In this document: piece by piece, positions 62,322-64,000 of the stretch
Layout: each line of letters opens with the position of its first letter
Position numbering within the stretch: position 1 is the stretch's first letter
Source of the DNA: a candidate division Zixibacteria bacterium SM23_81
GTDB lineage: Bacteria > SM23-81
NCBI GenBank assembly: GCA_001304015.1
Contig: LJUY01000011.1
Span: 1 to 64,000, forward strand
Direction: 5' to 3'
Length of the DNA stretch: 64,000 bases
Program-made: the position numbers and the translations under genes
Notes under the pieces: generated by a model
What the model saw: only the letters and a program-made list of their open reading frames with translations
What the model was told of the DNA's origin: nothing
The model's database searches: none

Positions 62322-63221
62322 TTATTCGGAAACATCGCGTATAAATTTCTCCACAACCTCATCCAGAAGTCGATTGAAGGTCTCCGGATCCTCCATGTGG
62401 ATGAAATGACCCCTGCCTGGCATAAGAGACACATCGAAAGTTGGGAAATACCGCTTGTTAACTTCTACATTTGTGGGCCAGAGATCGGAGCTGATGCAAT
62501 GAAGGGGAGCACTGATCTCCGCGACCGCCTGATCGAAATCCTCTTCGTACCAGCTAAACATGGCCTCCATGGCTCCCATACCCACCTCGGGAAGTGCCGA
62601 TGACATATCGGCAGCCACTCGTCCCACCAGCGCCGAATCGGCCGTCGGAAGAAACATGGTGAGCACGAAGTTACGGGTAGCAGCCTCAAAATCTTCCCGC
62701 ATGGCATCGAGCAGCTTATCGAGTTCCTCCCGGAGCCATCTCTGGCCCATGTCTTGAAAATTGTCCACTCCAACCAGGCCAATGACCTGCTCCGGCATGT
62801 GTCGAGCCGCTTCTAAAATCACCGGACCGCCCATGGAATGTCCTACCAGGATGACCTGCTCCAGATCCAGCCTTTCCACCACCGACGCCACATCCCTACC
62901 AAAGGACGGGATAGTCCATCTCTCCCGATCGGTTCCCGACTTGCCATGGCCGGCCAAATCGAGGGTCACCACTCTATGTTTTTGGGAGAAGTAAGGGACC
63001 TGCGCGTCCCAGAAGCTCTGTTGACAGCACCAGCAGTGCACAAAAACCAGCGCGGGTCTGCCCGTCCCAACCACCTGGTACTGAATGGTAACCCCATCAT
63101 CTGAGGCGGTCATCCCAGTGGTAGGTGACTCAGGCCCTTCCTGGCAAGAAACAAAGATAAGGGCCACGAGTATCAAGGCCAGAGTGATTTGGAACCAGTA
63201 TGAAACCTGTATTGTTTTCAT
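62322..63221 (-). CDS. Alpha/beta-hydrolase lipoprotein
   Basis: This 299-residue protein starts with a lipoprotein signal (LALILVALIFVSC, lipid Cys about 27), followed by an alpha/beta hydrolase fold. It has the nucleophile elbow VGHSMGGPV, FVHCWCCQQSFW (oxyanion region) and a C-terminal GRGHFIHMED with the catalytic His. It is a surface or periplasmic esterase/peptidase-like enzyme of unknown substrate. The start overlaps the stop of the VOC gene (ATGA), so translation is coupled. Confidence 0.88.
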   Translation of the reverse strand: MKTIQVSYWFQITLALILVALIFVSCQEGPESPTTGMTASDDGVTIQYQVVGTGRPALVFVHCWCCQQSFWDAQVPYFSQKHRVVTLDLAGHGKSGTDRERWTIPSFGRDVASVVERLDLEQVILVGHSMGGPVILEAARHMPEQVIGLVGVDNFQDMGQRWLREELDKLLDAMREDFEAATRNFVLTMFLPTADSALVGRVAADMSSALPEVGMGAMEAMFSWYEEDFDQAVAEISAPLHCISSDLWPTNVEVNKRYFPTFDVSLMPGRGHFIHMEDPETFNRLLDEVVEKFIRDVSE

Positions 63222-63586
63222 TTTGCCGACTCGTCCTCCTCCATAAGGCCGAAAGCGTTGCCCTCTGTGTCTTGGCAGGTGGTATACCAACCCACGCCAG
63301 GGATGGCCATCTTGGGCTGAAGGACCTTGCCGCCTGCGGCGGTGATTTTCTCGATGAATTCATCCACCGAGGGAATACCGATGGTATTCAGCGTGAACTC
63401 CGAGGGATCCTGGCGCTTGGCGAGCCCTCCGTTGATGCCGGGCTCACTCTGCTTTCCAGTGGTGATAAGCCAATAATCCATGGGGCCTTCCCATTTGTGG
63501 ATGTGCCACCCTAACAACTCAGTGTACAACTTGATAGCCCGTTCCGGGTCTTCCACGCCGATGTCAAAATGAACCACTCGCGGCAT
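63218..63586 (-). CDS. VOC-family (glyoxalase/bleomycin-resistance-like) protein
   Basis: This 122-residue single-domain VOC protein has VVHFDIGVEDPERAIKLYTELLGW, NGGLAKRQDP and DTEGNAFGLMEEDE. The His and Glu residues at the two ends are those usually used for metal binding. The reaction is unknown. It is translationally coupled to the lipoprotein hydrolase downstream. Confidence 0.88.
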   Translation of the reverse strand: MPRVVHFDIGVEDPERAIKLYTELLGWHIHKWEGPMDYWLITTGKQSEPGINGGLAKRQDPSEFTLNTIGIPSVDEFIEKITAAGGKVLQPKMAIPGVGWYTTCQDTEGNAFGLMEEDESAK

Positions 63587-63820
63587 GTCATCTCTTCCTT
63601 TGGGATCGAGGTTATCGTCTTCATTCTCTCGTTAAACATGCCTATGGGTGAAAAACTCCTCACTTCAGCAAGAACTTGTCACCATCTGGTCATTTCACAT
63701 TGAGAATCCCACTATCATCTCAGTCCGCTCTGGAAAATGACGGAACGCTATGCCTTCACTAACCCAGGCCATTTTCTCAGACAGCAGTCATCCAATAGCT
63801 GATACAAGAAGCCCTCTGAC

Positions 63821-64000
63821 CTAATTCAGATGCTCCTCAATCTGTCGCATCCGTTTGGAGATATCGTTGAGACGGAACTCGATAGAGTTCAGGATCCAGA
63901 ACTGGAAGTGTTCCACCTTCATCTCCCGATGGATCATCCAGATAATCTTGACGGACACCAAAAGAAGGCCCAGCTCGATGGAGAACAGCGGCGCCAAAGG
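63821..64000 (-). CDS. 3' end of a small membrane protein gene (5' part outside window)
   Basis: The last 59 codons of a minus-strand frame open to the window edge read LGLLLVSVKIIWMIHREMKV, then HFQFWILNSIEFRLNDISKR and a charged end. A membrane helix is followed by an amphipathic, coiled-coil-like region. The ORF track missed it because no start is visible. The 230 bases between it and the VOC gene show no gene. Confidence 0.55.
   Translation of the reverse strand, partial: PLAPLFSIELGLLLVSVKIIWMIHREMKVEHFQFWILNSIEFRLNDISKRMRQIEEHLN

Noticed and set aside
1-64000. tRNA and rRNA genes
   Set aside because: I looked in the gaps of more than 100 bases and saw no cloverleaf, GTTCAA-type TpsiC arm or rRNA sequence.

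Overview
The window looks like a chromosomal segment of an uncultured, anaerobic or facultatively anaerobic bacterium with a moderately GC-rich genome. Three traits point this way. A secreted protein (58.7-60.8 kb) ends in the NYPNPFN...GQKVRTLV...SGVYFYKI type of C-terminal sorting/FlgD-like domain that is common in the FCB superphylum and its candidate phyla (KSB1, Zixibacteria, Latescibacteria and relatives). A complete Rnf complex sits beside a ferredoxin. A fructose-1,6-bisphosphate aldolase/phosphatase opens the window. I cannot assign a phylum more precisely from sequence alone.

Layout. 0-10.6 kb, plus strand: the end of fbp (FBP aldolase/phosphatase), a 2x[4Fe-4S] ferredoxin, rnfCDGEAB, tatC, the flavin transferase apbE (needed to flavinylate RnfG/RnfD) and a TPR lipoprotein. 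From 10.6 kb to the end every gene is on the minus strand. 10.6-15.6 kb: nrdR, a dCMP/CMP deaminase, a Nudix-like hydrolase, an AhpD-like protein, glyA, rpiB. 14.7-31.2 kb: an acyl-CoA fermentation/oxidation block (ptb, ilvE, buk, crt, mvhD-like, a giant HdrA-GltD fusion, flavodoxin, etfA, etfB, a broken HdrD-like Fe-S oxidoreductase, two acyl-CoA dehydrogenases, hbd, thl). 31.4-48 kb: an exported MTA/SAH-nucleosidase-like protein, biotin carrier, biotin carboxylase, a HEAT-repeat protein, a Cys-containing unknown, an extended acetate kinase, enoyl-CoA hydratase, three tandem arylsulfotransferase-like secreted proteins, the methylcrotonyl-CoA carboxylase beta subunit, a DUF35 protein, an ACR3 arsenite pump and an SCP2-type thiolase. 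48-53 kb: a lipoprotein protease followed by an AT-rich accessory island with a SIR2-like protein, a HEPN-motif protein and an HNH endonuclease. 53-64 kb: TauE, HAD hydrolase, SPFH/NfeD pair, a frameshifted GH9 glycosidase, O-methyltransferase, secreted transglutaminase-like protein, GNAT, EamA transporter, lipoprotein hydrolase, VOC protein and the end of a small membrane protein.

How it fits together (inference). Branched-chain amino acids or acyl-CoAs are transaminated by IlvE and oxidised or reduced by acyl-CoA dehydrogenases through EtfAB. The Hdr-like flavoproteins exchange electrons with ferredoxin/NAD(P)H, Rnf couples ferredoxin:NAD+ to an ion gradient, and Ptb-Buk and AckA make ATP from the acyl-CoAs. 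The carboxylase subunits, the hydratase and the thiolases suggest leucine-type catabolism.

A striking non-coding feature is a dispersed family of intergenic repeats, at seven places, built from runs such as CGATTCACGATT and GGCAATGGCAAT. Each copy sits between co-directional genes; one supplies the last codons and stop of crt. The most promising candidate for an undescribed system is the AT-rich HNH-HEPN-SIR2 module at 49.4-52.9 kb.
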